A DNA stretch of 64,000 bases from Solirubrobacteraceae bacterium (GCA_030681525.1 JAUXSD010000214.1:1-64000); one strand, 5' to 3'. Shown: positions 29,373-39,341, counted from the stretch's first letter. Notes: generated by a model not told the origin, from the sequence alone. Translations and numbers: made by a program.

Positions 29373-30809
29373 ATGGCGGTTGTGTTGAGAGATCCATCCG
29401 CTTCGGATGCCGAGGAACGCGTACTCCTTGTCGGGTCAGATGCGTTTCTCGGGAACGCGGACCCGCATCTGCGAGCGGCGGCGATCGCGACCGTCTGCGC
29501 CGCAAGCCCCGTGGAGGCGCTCGAGATCGCGGGCGGCGTGGACGTCGCTCTGTGCGACTGGGCGGAGGGATTGCGGCTCGGGCCGGAGCTGCGGCGACGC
29601 CCGCGCGTCGAGCAACTGCACCTGATCGTCTGCATCCCGTCCGGCGAGGACGGCTGCGCGGCGCGCGCCAGCGACGCGGGCGCGGACGACGTCGTCCGCG
29701 GGCCGATCGAGCCCGCGATCCTGGTTGCCCGCGTGCGCAGCGGTCTGGATCGGGCCCGCCTGCGCGCCCGTGAGGCGCTACTGCGCTCGCTCATCGACAA
29801 CGTCCCGGGCGCGGTCTACCGCTGTCGCTGTGACAGCGACTGGACGATGGAGTGGATCAGCGACCAGGTCACCGCGATCTGCGGCCATGAGCCGGCGGCG
29901 TTGGTCGGCAGTGCCGAGCGCTCGTTCGCCAGCATCATCCATCCCGCAGACCGCGCGCGCGTGGAGGACGAGGTGCTGGCAGCCGTTGCTGCCGACCGTC
30001 CGTTCTCACTCGAGTACCGCATCGTCCGCCCCGACGGCGAAGAGCGGTGGGTGCTCGAACGCGGCCAGGCGCAGCATGCCGCCGACGGTCGGCGGTGGCT
30101 GGACGGCATCATCTTCGACATCACCGAGCGGCGGGCAGCCGAGGAGGCGCACCGGCAGCGTGCGATCGCCGAGGCCCAGCTTGCCGAGGTTCGCACCTCT
30201 CGCGAGCGCATCGTGGCAGCCGCCGACATGGCGCGGCGGCGCGTCGAGCGCGATCTGCACGACGGCGCGCAGCAGCGGTTCGTGTCCGTCGCGCTGCTGT
30301 TGCAGCTGCTGCGCGCCCGCGCGTCGGAGCATGCGCCGTCGCTGTGCGATGCGCTCGACGCCATCGATCACGAGCTGCGCGCGGGCCTCGACGAGCTGCG
30401 CGAGCTGGCGCACGGACTCCATCCGGCCGTGCTCACCCATCACGGCCTCGGCGAAGCGGTCCGGGCGATCGCCGCCCGTGCCCCGCTCGTGATCGACGTC
30501 CGCGATCAGCTCGGCGAACGGCTCCCCGAGGGCATCGAGTCGGCCATCTACTTCGTCGTGGCGGAGTGCCTCACGAATGTCGCCAAGTACGCCGAGGCCT
30601 CTCGGGCGTGGGTGTCGTTGCGGCGCGTGGACGGCGACGTACACGTCGAGGTCGGCGATGACGGCGTGGGCGGGGCCGATCCTGCCGGGACGGGCCTGCA
30701 GGGCCTATGCGATCGGCTGGCCGTGCTCGCCGGCGAGCTGCACATCGACAGCCCGGCCGGCGGCGGGACGATCGTGCGCGCCCGGGTTCCGGCCGCGTCG
30801 CTCGACTGA
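29373..30809 (+). CDS. REC-like/PAS/HisKA_3/HATPase sensor histidine kinase
   Basis: PAS (NVPGAVYRCRCDSDWTMEWISDQVTAICGHEPAAL), HisKA_3 (RRVERDLHDGAQQRFVSVALLLQLL), HATPase (ECLTNVAKYAEAS, VGDDGVGGADPAGTGLQGLCDRL). Confidence 0.92.
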   Translation: MAVVLRDPSASDAEERVLLVGSDAFLGNADPHLRAAAIATVCAASPVEALEIAGGVDVALCDWAEGLRLGPELRRRPRVEQLHLIVCIPSGEDGCAARASDAGADDVVRGPIEPAILVARVRSGLDRARLRAREALLRSLIDNVPGAVYRCRCDSDWTMEWISDQVTAICGHEPAALVGSAERSFASIIHPADRARVEDEVLAAVAADRPFSLEYRIVRPDGEERWVLERGQAQHAADGRRWLDGIIFDITERRAAEEAHRQRAIAEAQLAEVRTSRERIVAAADMARRRVERDLHDGAQQRFVSVALLLQLLRARASEHAPSLCDALDAIDHELRAGLDELRELAHGLHPAVLTHHGLGEAVRAIAARAPLVIDVRDQLGERLPEGIESAIYFVVAECLTNVAKYAEASRAWVSLRRVDGDVHVEVGDDGVGGADPAGTGLQGLCDRLAVLAGELHIDSPAGGGTIVRARVPAASLD

Positions 30810-30828
30810 GTGGCGGCCCATCGCGGGG

Positions 30829-31527
30829 TCAGGTGGCGCTGTAGTCGTGCAGCTGGTCGCCCTGCGCCGCGTGGATGCTGGCGTTGAACGAGATGATGAT
30901 CCGCTCCTTGTCGCCGTCGTAGGGCAGCGCCTGGTGCGCCAGCCAGGACGGAAACAGCACGAGCTGCCCGGGCAGCGGCTCGATGTCCTGGTGCGGCGGC
31001 AGCAGGTAGGCGTTGCCGGCGTCGACGAAGGCGCCGCCCAGCGCGGTGGCCGGCGGGCCGTAGAGCCGCGTCACGCCGTTCGCCGCGCCGTAGACGGGGT
31101 GCTGCACGCGCTGCTCGGTGTCGTCGATCTGGACGATGTAGGCCGACGACCACGAGCAGTTGCCGTGGGTGTGCACGTCGTGGAAGGCGCCGCCGCGGCT
31201 GCACTGAAACCACATGCCCTCGATGCCGACCTTGAGCTCCATCTCCTGGCCGCCCCAGGCCACCGCGTTGGCCTGTTTGACCGTGTCGCCGAGGCTGGCG
31301 ACGATCCAGCGCACGAACTCCTGCCATTCGGGGATCTTCACGCGGTGCAGCAGGTCGTCGTCGCTGGCGAAGAACGGGCCGGGCTCGACGCCGCGCTTGC
31401 GCTCCTGCGCCGCCCGGCCCTGCGCGAACGCCTCGACGAGCAGCGGGTTCAGCGTGGCGGCCTCGGCGTAGCGGTGGATGCCGATCGGGGTTGGCCACAG
31501 CCAGTGCGTTCCGGCATCCATGGTCAT
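30829..31527 (-). CDS. 2OG-Fe(II) oxygenase family protein (TIGR02466-like)
   Basis: HDVHTHGNCSWSSAYIVQ, LVLFPSWLAHQALPYDGDKERIIISFN: cupin-like 2OG oxygenase motif. Confidence 0.8.
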   Translation of the reverse strand: MTMDAGTHWLWPTPIGIHRYAEAATLNPLLVEAFAQGRAAQERKRGVEPGPFFASDDDLLHRVKIPEWQEFVRWIVASLGDTVKQANAVAWGGQEMELKVGIEGMWFQCSRGGAFHDVHTHGNCSWSSAYIVQIDDTEQRVQHPVYGAANGVTRLYGPPATALGGAFVDAGNAYLLPPHQDIEPLPGQLVLFPSWLAHQALPYDGDKERIIISFNASIHAAQGDQLHDYSAT

Positions 31528-31651
31528 GCCTGTGCGCTCCTTGTCCGGTCGCCAGCGGGCGGGCGATCGTATCGAAGGCCCCCGCCGGCGCCCGCTAGAT
31601 TTTCTCCCCCGCGGGGATGATCGGAGCTGATCTGAGGAGGTTGCGCGCGCG

Positions 31652-32716
31652 ATGACCGAACTGCTCATCGGAACCAAGAAGGGCCTGTTCGCCTACGAGG
31701 GCGAGCCCGGTCGCGAGTTCCCGGCGCCGGTCCGGGCGTTCGCCGGCGACCCGGTCGACTACGTCATGCGCGACGGGCACAGCGGCCGCCTGCTCGCGTC
31801 GGTGACGTCGCCGTTCTACGGACCGAAGATCTTCTTCGCCGACGACGCCGGCGGCGAGTGGACGCAGGCCAGGGGCGTCGTGCTGCCGAAGGGCGAGGAC
31901 GCCGCGCTCGCTCGCGTGTGGACGATCGTGGCCGGCGAGGACGGCACGCTCTACGCGGGCGCCGATCCCGGCGTCCTCTTCGAGAGCCGCGACGCCGGCG
32001 AGTCGTGGACGATCAACGAGGGGCTGTGGAACGAGCCCAGCCGCCCGGACTGGACGCCCGGCGGCGGCGGGCTGTGCATCCACTCGATCGTGCCGTGGCC
32101 GGGCGATCCCCAGCGGCTGGCGCTGGGCATCTCGGCGGCCGGCGTCTGGCTCACCGACGACGGCGGCGCGACGTGGCGGCGCGGCAACACGGGGATCGTC
32201 GCGGGCTACGTCCCCGATGAGGCGCAGGCGGAGACCAACGACCTCTGCATCCACGCGATGAAGCGCGCGCGGCAACGTCCCGAGCGGTTGTTCATGCAGT
32301 TTCATGGCGGCGTGTACCGCTCCGACGACGCGGGCGAGAGCTGGACCGACATCGCCGCGGGGCTGCCCGGCGACTTCGCCTTCCCGGTGGCGGTCGACCC
32401 CGCCGACCCCGACAGCGCGTACGTGATCCCGCTGACCGCCGAGACCGATCGGGTCACGGCCGAGGGGCGCGCGCGGGTGTTCGAGACGCGCGACGCGGGC
32501 GCGAGCTGGACGCCGCGCGGCGACGGGCTGCCCCAGCACGACGCCTACCTGACCGTCCTGCGTCATGCGCTGGGAACGACGGGGGAGGGGCCGAGCCTGG
32601 AGCTGTACTTCGGCACGACCTCGGGGCACCTCTTCGGCTCCGGCGACGCCGGCGCGAGCTGGTCGACGGTCGCGGCGTGCCTGCCGACCGTGCACAGCGT
32701 CGTCGCGGTCAGCTGA
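31652..32716 (+). CDS. BNR/sortilin-like beta-propeller (exo-alpha-sialidase-like) protein
   Basis: Repeated Asp-box-like SxDAGxSWT motifs: SRDAGESWTINEG, TDDGGATWRRG, SDDAGESWTDIA, TRDAGASWTPRG, SGDAGASWSTVA. Confidence 0.88.
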   Translation: MTELLIGTKKGLFAYEGEPGREFPAPVRAFAGDPVDYVMRDGHSGRLLASVTSPFYGPKIFFADDAGGEWTQARGVVLPKGEDAALARVWTIVAGEDGTLYAGADPGVLFESRDAGESWTINEGLWNEPSRPDWTPGGGGLCIHSIVPWPGDPQRLALGISAAGVWLTDDGGATWRRGNTGIVAGYVPDEAQAETNDLCIHAMKRARQRPERLFMQFHGGVYRSDDAGESWTDIAAGLPGDFAFPVAVDPADPDSAYVIPLTAETDRVTAEGRARVFETRDAGASWTPRGDGLPQHDAYLTVLRHALGTTGEGPSLELYFGTTSGHLFGSGDAGASWSTVAACLPTVHSVVAVS

Positions 32717-34064
32717 CGCGCGCCGCCCGCACGTGGGCGGCGAAGGACTCGGCCGCGCCGTCGGCGCGCACGATGTAGATCTCGCCGCGGTAGGGGAACG
32801 CCTCCGTGGCCTCCGAGCCCAGCGCCGCCGCGGCCAGCAGCGTGCCGCCGATGAGGTAGACGTCGCGCACGACGCCGATCGAGAACAGCGCGCGCGTCTC
32901 GTCCATCACGTCGCCGCTGCCCGCGCGCAGGATCGTCGGCAGGTCCTCGCGCACCGACAGGCCCGCCACGGCCGTCGAGATGTTCTCGATCTCGTCGGAG
33001 GTCACGGCGGCCAGCGCGCGGGCGCGCTGCAGGGACAGGCGGCTCAGCACGCCGCGGCTGCCGCCGCCGCCGATGACGACCGGGATCCCGTAGCGCTTGG
33101 CGCGCACGACGTTGTCGGCGTGCAGCTCGCGCTCGACGGCGACGACCGGCACCTCGAGCTCGCGCAGCATGAGGCACAGCCGCAGCCCGACCTGGCCGAG
33201 CCCGACGACGACGACGTGGTCGCGCCGCGGCATGGTGCGGCGGCCCAGGATGGCCACGAGGCGCGGCCCCATCAGCCGGTTGATCAGCCCGGCGGTGAAG
33301 ATCGCGGTGAACGCCAGCGCCGCGAGCATCGTCACCGTCGTGAACGCCAGCAGCCACTCGGGCCCGTGGTCGATCTCCTCGTTGGGCCCGACGGTCACGA
33401 TCGTGCGCGTCGCCAGGTGCACGGCCTTCAGGACCGGCTCGTGCAGCGCCAGCCCGACGACGATCGCGTCGGTCAGCAGGATCACGACGAACCCCAGCAG
33501 CCCGGCCAGCAGCGTCTTGGCGCTGAGCTCGTACGGATGCAGCAGCGACGAGACGTTGGCCAGCAGGCGATCGCCGAGCCGCCCGCCGCGCGGCTCGAGC
33601 GGCGTGAGGACCGGCTCGTCGTCGCCGTCGCGCACGCCGCGCGGCCGGCCCCCGGGCTGCGGCGAGCGGCTGATCGCGACGAGGTCCTCGTCCAGGCACG
33701 GGCCGGCCAGCGCGGGGGCGACGATCTCGGCCATCGAGGTGACGCGCACGTTGCGCACGGCACGGCGCACCTGGGCGGCGAGGTCGCGGTTGTAGATCGT
33801 CACGATGAGCCGCACGCCCGGCCGGACCCCCTCGACCACGAGCGCGAGGCGCAGGGCGACGCGGTCGTCGCGCGAGATCACGACGACGGCGTCGATGTCG
33901 GGCGTCAGCGCGCGCCGGATGTCGCGGTCGTTGGGGGCGCGCAGGTAGACGACGTCCGCCGCGGCGTCGTCGAGCACGCGCCGCACGACGTCGATCAGGC
34001 GCCCCTCGCCGAGGACCAGGATGCGCTCCTGCGGCGTGTCGTGGTCTGTGTAGACGTCAGCCAT
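32709..34064 (-). CDS. RCK/TrkA-N domain potassium channel-like protein (CASTOR/POLLUX-like)
   Basis: N-terminal NAD-binding-like domain, two TM helices with pore-like ATRTIVTVGPNEEI, then a second TrkA-N (DHVVVVGLGQVGLRLCLMLRELEVPVVAVE). Confidence 0.8.
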   Translation of the reverse strand: MADVYTDHDTPQERILVLGEGRLIDVVRRVLDDAAADVVYLRAPNDRDIRRALTPDIDAVVVISRDDRVALRLALVVEGVRPGVRLIVTIYNRDLAAQVRRAVRNVRVTSMAEIVAPALAGPCLDEDLVAISRSPQPGGRPRGVRDGDDEPVLTPLEPRGGRLGDRLLANVSSLLHPYELSAKTLLAGLLGFVVILLTDAIVVGLALHEPVLKAVHLATRTIVTVGPNEEIDHGPEWLLAFTTVTMLAALAFTAIFTAGLINRLMGPRLVAILGRRTMPRRDHVVVVGLGQVGLRLCLMLRELEVPVVAVERELHADNVVRAKRYGIPVVIGGGGSRGVLSRLSLQRARALAAVTSDEIENISTAVAGLSVREDLPTILRAGSGDVMDETRALFSIGVVRDVYLIGGTLLAAAALGSEATEAFPYRGEIYIVRADGAAESFAAHVRAARVS

Positions 34065-34141
34065 CGGGCCGCGAGTATGCGCGAGCGGGCGCCGCGACGC
34101 GGTGCGGTTTGCGAGGCGGAGCGGTGGGCAGACTGCTTCGG

Positions 34142-34651
34142 ATGAGCCTTCCCCCCGATCGCCCGACCGAGCGGCTGCAGCCGCAGCCGCCTCCGCGCCC
34201 ACCCGTCGTCGAGGAGCGGTACGTGGCCCCCGCGGCCGACCCCAACGCGATCCTGCTGCGACTCGAGGACACGATCAACTCGCTGCGGACCGGGCTCATG
34301 ATCGTCGGCGTGATCGCCGTCGCGGCGCTCGGCGTCGCCATCTACGCGCTGATGAAGGACGACGACGCCGGCGCGGGCTCGGGCAACGCGGCGAGCGATT
34401 CGCGCGTCTCCCAACTCGACGACCGCATCGACCGCCTCAGCCGCCAGGTGCAGGATGCGCGCGCCGATGCCCGCGGCGCCGGCGACGCCGCCGAGCTCGG
34501 CGATCGCGTCGAGGCGCTCGAGAAGACGGTCAAGGAGCTCGCCGACCGGCCCGCCCCGGGCGACGCGACCCAGGCCGTGCAGGAGCTGTCGGATCGCATC
34601 GACGACGTCACGGCCGACGTCGAGCAGCTCAAGTCGGCACAGGCGCCGTAG
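34142..34651 (+). CDS. Membrane-anchored coiled-coil hypothetical protein
   Basis: TM segment GLMIVGVIAVAALGVAIYALM followed by heptad-like DDRIDRLSRQVQDA...DRVEALEKTVKELADR. Confidence 0.7.
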   Translation: MSLPPDRPTERLQPQPPPRPPVVEERYVAPAADPNAILLRLEDTINSLRTGLMIVGVIAVAALGVAIYALMKDDDAGAGSGNAASDSRVSQLDDRIDRLSRQVQDARADARGAGDAAELGDRVEALEKTVKELADRPAPGDATQAVQELSDRIDDVTADVEQLKSAQAP

Positions 34652-35798
34652 CGCCCCCGCGCTCACGGACGAAGTCGGCCGCGAGCCGCTCGACGAGACG
34701 GTCCAGGCCGCGCCCGGCCAGCCGTCGCTGGTGATCGGCGCCGGGCTCGGTGAACAGAGCGCCGACCTGCTGCAGCTCGGCCGCGCAGCCGAGCTCGTGG
34801 GCGTGCGGCGCGCAGGCCAGGACGAGCTCGCCGGCGATGTCCGAGACGGGGACCGCGTGGCCCCGGACGGGATCGACGAGCCTGGCCTCGACGCCGTCGC
34901 GCGCGGCGAGGAAGCGGTTCTCGTCGAGCACCTCCGGCGCGTGCACGAGCGCGGCGTCGGCGTGGCCCTCGACCAGCTCGAGGCGCACGAGCGACTGCAC
35001 GAGCGCGACGAGCGCGGCGGTGGCATCGAGCGTGGACTGCGCGTCCATGATCCGCAGCTCGACGGTGCCGAGCCTGGGCTGCGGGCGCACGTCCCACCAC
35101 AGGTACGTCGAGTCGGGGAACGCCCCGCAGTCCAGCAGCAGGTCGATCGCTCGGACGTACTCACCGTAGGAGCCGAATGCCCGCGGGATGCCGACACGCG
35201 GGAAGGCCTGGAAGAGCGGCGTGCGAGCCGAGGCCAGGCCCGTGTCGCGGCCCTGCCAGAACGGCGAGTTGGCCGACAACGCCAGCAGGACCGGCACGTG
35301 CGCGCGCAGGCGATTGAAGGCGGCGATGCCGGCCTCGCCGGTCGGCAGGCCGACGTGGACGTGCAGCGCGAACGTCGGCTCGCGGCGTGCCAGCTCGCGC
35401 ATCGAGCCGTGCACCTCCTGATGGCGCTGGCGCGAGGACACGGCCATCTCGTGCCAGACGGCGGACGGATGCGTGCCCGACACGGCGGCGGCCAGGCCCA
35501 GCCCGTCGAGCACCCCGGTGAGCTGGGCGCGCAGCGCGCCGAGCTCGGCGATCGCGCCCGCCACCGTGGTGTGGACGCCGGTGCGCAGCTCGACCGCCGA
35601 GGAGTGCGTCTCGGAACTCGCGCCGTCGCGTGTTGCCTGCGGCCAGGCCGCGAGGACCTCGTCGATCGCCGGCGCCAGCGACCACGTGCGCGGGTCGAGG
35701 AGCATGACCTCCTCCTCGATCCCGATCGTGTAGTCCGCGCCGCGCGGGTGCGCCCACTTCGACCACGGCCGCGTGGCCGCGGCGACCTCAGGCGGCAC
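34629..35798 (-). CDS. Carboxylate-amine ligase, YbdK/GCS2 family
   Basis: YTIGIEEEVMLLDPRTWSLAPAIDEVL and THPSAVWHEMAVSSRQRHQ, HVHVGLPTGEAGIAAFN: GCS2/YbdK family. Confidence 0.9.
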   Translation of the reverse strand: MPPEVAAATRPWSKWAHPRGADYTIGIEEEVMLLDPRTWSLAPAIDEVLAAWPQATRDGASSETHSSAVELRTGVHTTVAGAIAELGALRAQLTGVLDGLGLAAAVSGTHPSAVWHEMAVSSRQRHQEVHGSMRELARREPTFALHVHVGLPTGEAGIAAFNRLRAHVPVLLALSANSPFWQGRDTGLASARTPLFQAFPRVGIPRAFGSYGEYVRAIDLLLDCGAFPDSTYLWWDVRPQPRLGTVELRIMDAQSTLDATAALVALVQSLVRLELVEGHADAALVHAPEVLDENRFLAARDGVEARLVDPVRGHAVPVSDIAGELVLACAPHAHELGCAAELQQVGALFTEPGADHQRRLAGRGLDRLVERLAADFVRERGGATAPVPT

Positions 35799-36606
35799 GT
35801 ACGACCCCGGCCCGCGCCGCCCGGCTCGCCGCCCGCGCGAAGCTGCTCAGCAGGCGCTCCTGCTCTGGCGAGCGGACCATGCTCTCGGCGTGCCACTGGA
35901 CGGCGACGGTGAAGCGCCGGTCGGTGGCCTCGACGGCCTCGACCGTGCCGTCCGGCGCCCAGCCGACGATCCGCAGCCCGTCGCCGAGGCGGTCGACGGC
36001 CTGGTGGTGAAAGGAGTTCACGCGCGCCTCGGTCTCGCCCAGGCAGTCCGCGACGAGGCTGCCGGGCTGCAGGCGGACGTCGTGCGTCGGCATCCAGCCG
36101 ACCTCTGCCTGGCGGTGCTCGACGTCCGACGGCCGCTCGCTGGGCAGGTCCTGCACCAGCGTGCCGCCGCGCGAGACGTTGAGCACCTGCAGCCCGCGGC
36201 AGATGGCCAGGACGGGCAGCTCGCGGGCCTCCGCGGCGCGGACGAGCGCGATCTCGAAGCTGTCGAGGTGCGGCTCCGTCGGACCCAGCAGCGGGTGCGG
36301 TTCGGCGCCGTAGACCGACGGATGCAGGTCCGGCCCGCCGGACAGGCACAGGCCGCAGAGCCCGTCGAGCAGCGGCTCGATGCTGTCGACGTCCAGCGGG
36401 GGGATGACGATCGGCACCGCGCCGGCGCGGCGGATCGCCTGCGGGTAGGCCAGGCCGAGGGCCAGCTCCCGCTGAGGCGGCTCGCCGTGGGGGTCGTGAT
36501 AGACGCGCGTCGGCTCGCGCATCTCCGACGTGCTCAGGCCGATGATCGCGTGCGGGGCGCGCGCCGGCCGAGGGGTGGTCGTGGGGGAGTCGTGCAAGGT
36601 GATCAT
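35788..36606 (-). CDS. Gamma-glutamyl-gamma-aminobutyrate hydrolase-like (class I glutamine amidotransferase, PuuD family)
   Basis: LCLSGGPDLHPSVYG, ELPVLAICRGLQVLNVSRGGTLVQDL (Cys nucleophile), AVQWHAESM. Confidence 0.92.
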   Translation of the reverse strand: MITLHDSPTTTPRPARAPHAIIGLSTSEMREPTRVYHDPHGEPPQRELALGLAYPQAIRRAGAVPIVIPPLDVDSIEPLLDGLCGLCLSGGPDLHPSVYGAEPHPLLGPTEPHLDSFEIALVRAAEARELPVLAICRGLQVLNVSRGGTLVQDLPSERPSDVEHRQAEVGWMPTHDVRLQPGSLVADCLGETEARVNSFHHQAVDRLGDGLRIVGWAPDGTVEAVEATDRRFTVAVQWHAESMVRSPEQERLLSSFARAASRAARAGVVRAA

Positions 36607-36752
36607 CTTGAACCTCGACGGTTGTATCCGCCTCGCCGGCGGCTCGACAGGTCAAGGCGTCCAAACCGAGGCCGCTCGGACTGGCCCCGATGGCACGGCG
36701 GGTGGTGCCCGCCACGCCGCTCGCGGTTAGCCGATCCAGCGTGGGCGGGCGC

Positions 36753-38282
36753 TCAGGCCGTCGCGAAGCGGCTGAGCGTGAGCTCGGGCCGCACCCCGGC
36801 GAGGTGCCCGCGGAAGATGCGGTAGTAGGCGAGCTCCTCGCGGGTGCGCAGCGGCGGCTCGACGAGGTCGCGCTCGAGCTCGAACTCGGCCTCGGAGATC
36901 TCGGCCTCGATGACCGCGGTGAGGACGTCCTTGGCGCCGCTGCCGTCGCCGAACTCCGCCTTGTCGCGCCACAGCAGCTCGTCGGGCAGCCAGCCCTTGA
37001 ACGCCTCGCGCAGCAGCCGCTTCTCGGGCTGGCCCGGCCCGGCGAGCTTGAAGCCCGGCGGCAGCCGCAGCGCCCACTCGATGACCTCGCGGTCCAGAAA
37101 CGGCACGCGCGCCTCCAGGCCATGGGCCATCGTCACGCGGTCGCAGCGCTGGAGGTTGAGGTTGTGCAGGCTCTCCACCGTGCGCACGAGCTCGCGGTGC
37201 AGGTTCGCCGGATCGGTGAAGTCGCGCAGGTACTCGTAGCCGGCGAACAGCTCGTCGGCGCCCTCGCCGGTGAGCACGACCTTGACGTGCCGGGCGGTGA
37301 ACTGCGACAGCAGGTAGTTGGGCACCGCGCTGCGCACGAGCGCGGGGTCGAAGGACTCGATCGCGCGCACGGCGACCGGCATCGCCTCCAGCGCGTCCGC
37401 CGCGGTGTACGTCGTCTCGCGATGCTCGGAGCCGATGTGCTCGGCGACCTGGCGCGCGGCGAGCAGATCCGGCGAGGTCTCGGTGCCGACCGCGAAGGTC
37501 TGCAGGCGCTCGCCGCACCCGGCGAGGACGCGGGCGGCGATCGCCGCCACGAGGCTCGAGTCCAGGCCGCCGGAGAGAAACACGCCGACCGGGACGTCGC
37601 CCATGAGCTGACGCTCGACCGCGCCGATCAGCACGTCGCGCGTGCCACGCAGGACCTCGGCCGGCGCGGCGGCGCTGGGCGTCGTCGGGCCCGCCATCCA
37701 TTCCAGACCGTCGGGCACCGCGCGCGCGAAGCGGATCAGCCCGGCCTGCGGCGTCCACGCGCAGCCCGGCGGAAACGGCTCGACGACACGCTGCCACTCC
37801 TCGTCGAAGGCGGCCATCTCCGAGGCGAAGCGGGTGCGCTCGCCCCGCTGCGCCCAGTACAGCGGCTTGATGCCGACCGGGTCGCGGGCAGCGACGAAGC
37901 GCCCGTCGGCGGCGGCCATCACGAACGCGAACATGCCGTTGAGCTCGGCCAGACCGAGCGGGCCCTGCTCCTCGAGCAGGTGCAGCGCGACCTCGTTGTC
38001 GGAGTCGGTGACGAACGTATGCCCGGCCTGCTCCAGCCGCGCGCCCACCTCGGCGTGGTTGTAGACCTCGCCGTTGCCGACGAGCCAGACGTCCTCGCCG
38101 TCGTTGACGAGCGGCTGGCGCCCGCCCGCGACGTCGACGATCGACAGCCGCCGGTGGCCCAGCCAGGCGCGCCCGACGCCGACCCGTCCGCAGTCGTCCG
38201 GGCCGCGGTGGACCAGCCGGGCGAGCATCTTCTCCAGGCCCTCGGATTCGGTGGTGCCGTACTCGGCGACGATCCCGCACAT
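36753..38282 (-). CDS. asnB: Asparagine synthase (glutamine-hydrolysing), AsnB-like
   Basis: N-terminal MCGIVAEYG, LGHRRLSIVD, PVGVFLSGGLDSSLVAAIAA, VVLTGEGADELFAGYEY. Confidence 0.95.
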   Translation of the reverse strand: MCGIVAEYGTTESEGLEKMLARLVHRGPDDCGRVGVGRAWLGHRRLSIVDVAGGRQPLVNDGEDVWLVGNGEVYNHAEVGARLEQAGHTFVTDSDNEVALHLLEEQGPLGLAELNGMFAFVMAAADGRFVAARDPVGIKPLYWAQRGERTRFASEMAAFDEEWQRVVEPFPPGCAWTPQAGLIRFARAVPDGLEWMAGPTTPSAAAPAEVLRGTRDVLIGAVERQLMGDVPVGVFLSGGLDSSLVAAIAARVLAGCGERLQTFAVGTETSPDLLAARQVAEHIGSEHRETTYTAADALEAMPVAVRAIESFDPALVRSAVPNYLLSQFTARHVKVVLTGEGADELFAGYEYLRDFTDPANLHRELVRTVESLHNLNLQRCDRVTMAHGLEARVPFLDREVIEWALRLPPGFKLAGPGQPEKRLLREAFKGWLPDELLWRDKAEFGDGSGAKDVLTAVIEAEISEAEFELERDLVEPPLRTREELAYYRIFRGHLAGVRPELTLSRFATA

Positions 38283-38312
38283 GCTCAGGTCCCTACCCGC
38301 ATCGGCGCGGGC

Positions 38313-39194
38313 TCACCGCAGGGCGGCGGCGGCGGGCGCGTAGGCCGCGGCCTCGGCGACGCCGTAGGCCTCCGGCCGGCGGTCGCCGAGGTGGTCGATC
38401 CCCATCCGCGACTCGCGCACCGCGGCGGCGGCGTCGATGTGGGCGAGCGCCATCCCGGCGCAGCCGCCGGTGCGCGCCAGCACGACGCCGTCGGGGTCGA
38501 CGATCTTGGCGTTGCCGAGGAAGCGCAGCGGGCCGAGCGTGCCGGTCTGGTTCGACGACACCCAGACGACCTGGTTCTCGACCGCGCGCGCCGCGTCGGT
38601 GAGGTTGAAGTGCCGCGTCTGGCGGTCCTGCGCGATGCGCCGGGCGGGCCGCTGACGGCAGACCGGCCACGCCGCCATCGAGGCGATGATGTCCGCGCCG
38701 TCGAGCGCCAGCGCGCGCGACGCCTCGGGGAAGAGCTTGTCGTAGCAGACGAGCATGCCGATCCGGCCGAACGGCGTGTCGAATGCCGCGAAGCGGTCGC
38801 CGGCGGTGTAGGCGAAGCGCTCGCCCGGCGGGAGGTGGACCTTGCGGTGGCGTCCCAGCACGCCGCTGCCGTCGACGCAGACGGCCGCGGCGTAGCGCCG
38901 GCCCTCGGAGCCGGCCTCGGTGTAGCCGGCGCAGACGACGGTGTCGCCGGCCATCGCGACGAGCGCGGCGATCTCCGGCCCGTCGGGATCGAGGGCGACC
39001 GGCAGCTCCGGCCCGGCCTCGCCCGGCATCGGCTCGCGCAGGTAGCCGCCCAGGGCGCTCTCGGGGAAGACGACGAGCTTGGCACCCTGCGCGGCGGCCG
39101 CGGCGATCGAGCGCTCGATCGTGCGCAGGCCCGCGGCGAGGTCGCGCCCGAAGGGCGCGGCGACGGCGGCGATCGCGGGCATCGACGGCTCCAT
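38313..39194 (-). CDS. Carbon-nitrogen hydrolase (nitrilase superfamily)
   Basis: E/K/C triad regions LVVFPESALGGY, LGRHRKVHLPPGE, GMLVCYDKLFPEASR. Confidence 0.92.
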   Translation of the reverse strand: MEPSMPAIAAVAAPFGRDLAAGLRTIERSIAAAAAQGAKLVVFPESALGGYLREPMPGEAGPELPVALDPDGPEIAALVAMAGDTVVCAGYTEAGSEGRRYAAAVCVDGSGVLGRHRKVHLPPGERFAYTAGDRFAAFDTPFGRIGMLVCYDKLFPEASRALALDGADIIASMAAWPVCRQRPARRIAQDRQTRHFNLTDAARAVENQVVWVSSNQTGTLGPLRFLGNAKIVDPDGVVLARTGGCAGMALAHIDAAAAVRESRMGIDHLGDRRPEAYGVAEAAAYAPAAAALR

Positions 39195-39341
39195 GCCGTC
39201 AGTCTGCTCGGGCGACGGGCGCGCTTCGCTGGACAGCCGTCCAATCTCGCGGGCGCGTGGCTGGACACGCTGGCGGGGAGCGTGGAGCTGCGCGACGCGG
39301 TCTTGCATCAAGGGGCCGCGTCCGCGTACGCTCTCGGCAGC

